51,732 nt of DNA from Ascidiaceihabitans sp. GTDB lineage: Bacteria > Pseudomonadota > Alphaproteobacteria > Rhodobacterales > Rhodobacteraceae. The notes under the pieces are model-generated. The model saw nothing but the letters and a program-made list of their open reading frames with translations, had not been told where the DNA came from and did no database searches. Below are positions 51,495 through 51,732 of the stretch, piece by piece. Numbering within the stretch: the stretch's first letter is position 1; each line of letters opens with the position of its first letter. The stretch covers positions 1 through 51,732 of the forward strand of contig JAOEQC010000005.1 in NCBI GenBank assembly GCA_028388995.1, in the 5' to 3' direction. The translations under genes and the position numbers were made by a program.

Positions 51495-51732
51495 ATGATC
51501 CAGGCTACAGCTTCGTTCAAACACAACCTGCAACTTTTGCCGTCAATTGATAACCTTGAACGTATCGATCTTATCGATGCGAATGGTGCAATTGTTGCCG
51601 CCATCCCGAATGAAGCGGGCAAGAAGGGGTCATTGTCCGTTTACCAATACCTTGCTCAGAAGTTTGACAGTCTTGATGCGCAGGCCTGTGCCTTTGGCCT
51701 TGCGCTGTTTGCAGAGAACACTGAGGATGCCA
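51495..51732 (+). CDS. Small conserved protein, 3' end cut off by the window (possibly DUF2322-like)
   Basis: ATG 51495, with AAAAGGA ahead, opens a frame that runs to the window edge (79 residues so far). It is soluble, without a signal peptide or membrane segment. The pattern LPSIDNLERIDLIDANG...NEAGKKGSLSVYQYLA (two parts of one stretch) and GLALFAENTEDA resembles the small DUF2322 proteins (about 100 residues), whose function is unknown. I recall this likeness but cannot check it. It is 59 bases after the transporter. Confidence 0.6.
   Translation, partial: MIQATASFKHNLQLLPSIDNLERIDLIDANGAIVAAIPNEAGKKGSLSVYQYLAQKFDSLDAQACAFGLALFAENTEDA

Overview
The window is a chromosomal segment of an alphaproteobacterium, most likely a marine Rhodobacteraceae (Roseobacter group). 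The evidence is gene order and protein sequence: a long dcw (division and cell wall) cluster with lpxC, bamD and recN behind ftsZ, a DUF2484-type small membrane protein inside it, a CobS/CobT cobaltochelatase pair, DUF3422 and pntAB. Base composition looks close to 50% G+C by eye. The genus cannot be fixed from this window. The number of freshly broken genes would suit a lineage undergoing gene loss, such as the Octadecabacter/Loktanella-like roseobacters, but that is a guess.

Region 1 (1-24.04 kb) is the dcw cluster, almost entirely on the + strand. The order is rsmH (5' end cut by the window), ftsL, ftsI, murE, murF, mraY, murD, [one FAD oxidoreductase gene on the - strand], ftsW, murG, murC, three tiny membrane-protein genes, murB, ddl, ftsQ, ftsA, ftsZ, a rho-independent terminator, lpxC, bamD and recN. 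Many junctions are 4-base ATGA or GTGA overlaps, so translational coupling is likely. Together these genes make the lipid-linked peptidoglycan precursor (Mur ligases, MraY, MurG), polymerise and cross-link it at the septum (FtsW, FtsI), build the divisome (FtsL, FtsQ, FtsA, FtsZ), and add outer-membrane functions (LpxC, BamD).

Region 2 (24.1-32.9 kb) starts with a ClC-type chloride channel gene killed by three in-frame stops and one frameshift. A - strand block follows: Xaa-Pro aminopeptidase, then the cobS / racemase-like / cobT operon (read from right to left), then a DnaJ-domain gene with a putative zinc site. The DnaJ gene is divergent from bolA. A DUF4177-like gene lies next to it.

Region 3 (32.9-38.2 kb) is accessory and decaying. 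It holds a wrecked VCBS-Hint protein gene, an intact HlyC-type toxin-activating acyltransferase gene beside it, gatB (a normal housekeeping gene), and two further broken conserved genes.

Region 4 (38.2-51.7 kb) has a small membrane-protein gene overlapping pepN (- strand). On the + strand follow malate synthase G with a GlcG-like gene and a class I glutamine amidotransferase, a dead REP-associated tyrosine transposase, pntA-pntB with a good terminator, DUF3422, an EamA-type transporter and a small partial gene at the right edge.

I saw no rRNA or tRNA genes, no CRISPR array and no intact mobile element. No clearly new system stands out. The best leads are the three-gene small-membrane-protein cassette between murC and murB, the racemase homologue lacking both catalytic cysteines inside the cobaltochelatase operon, the zinc-site/DnaJ fusion beside bolA, and the orphaned toxin acyltransferase.
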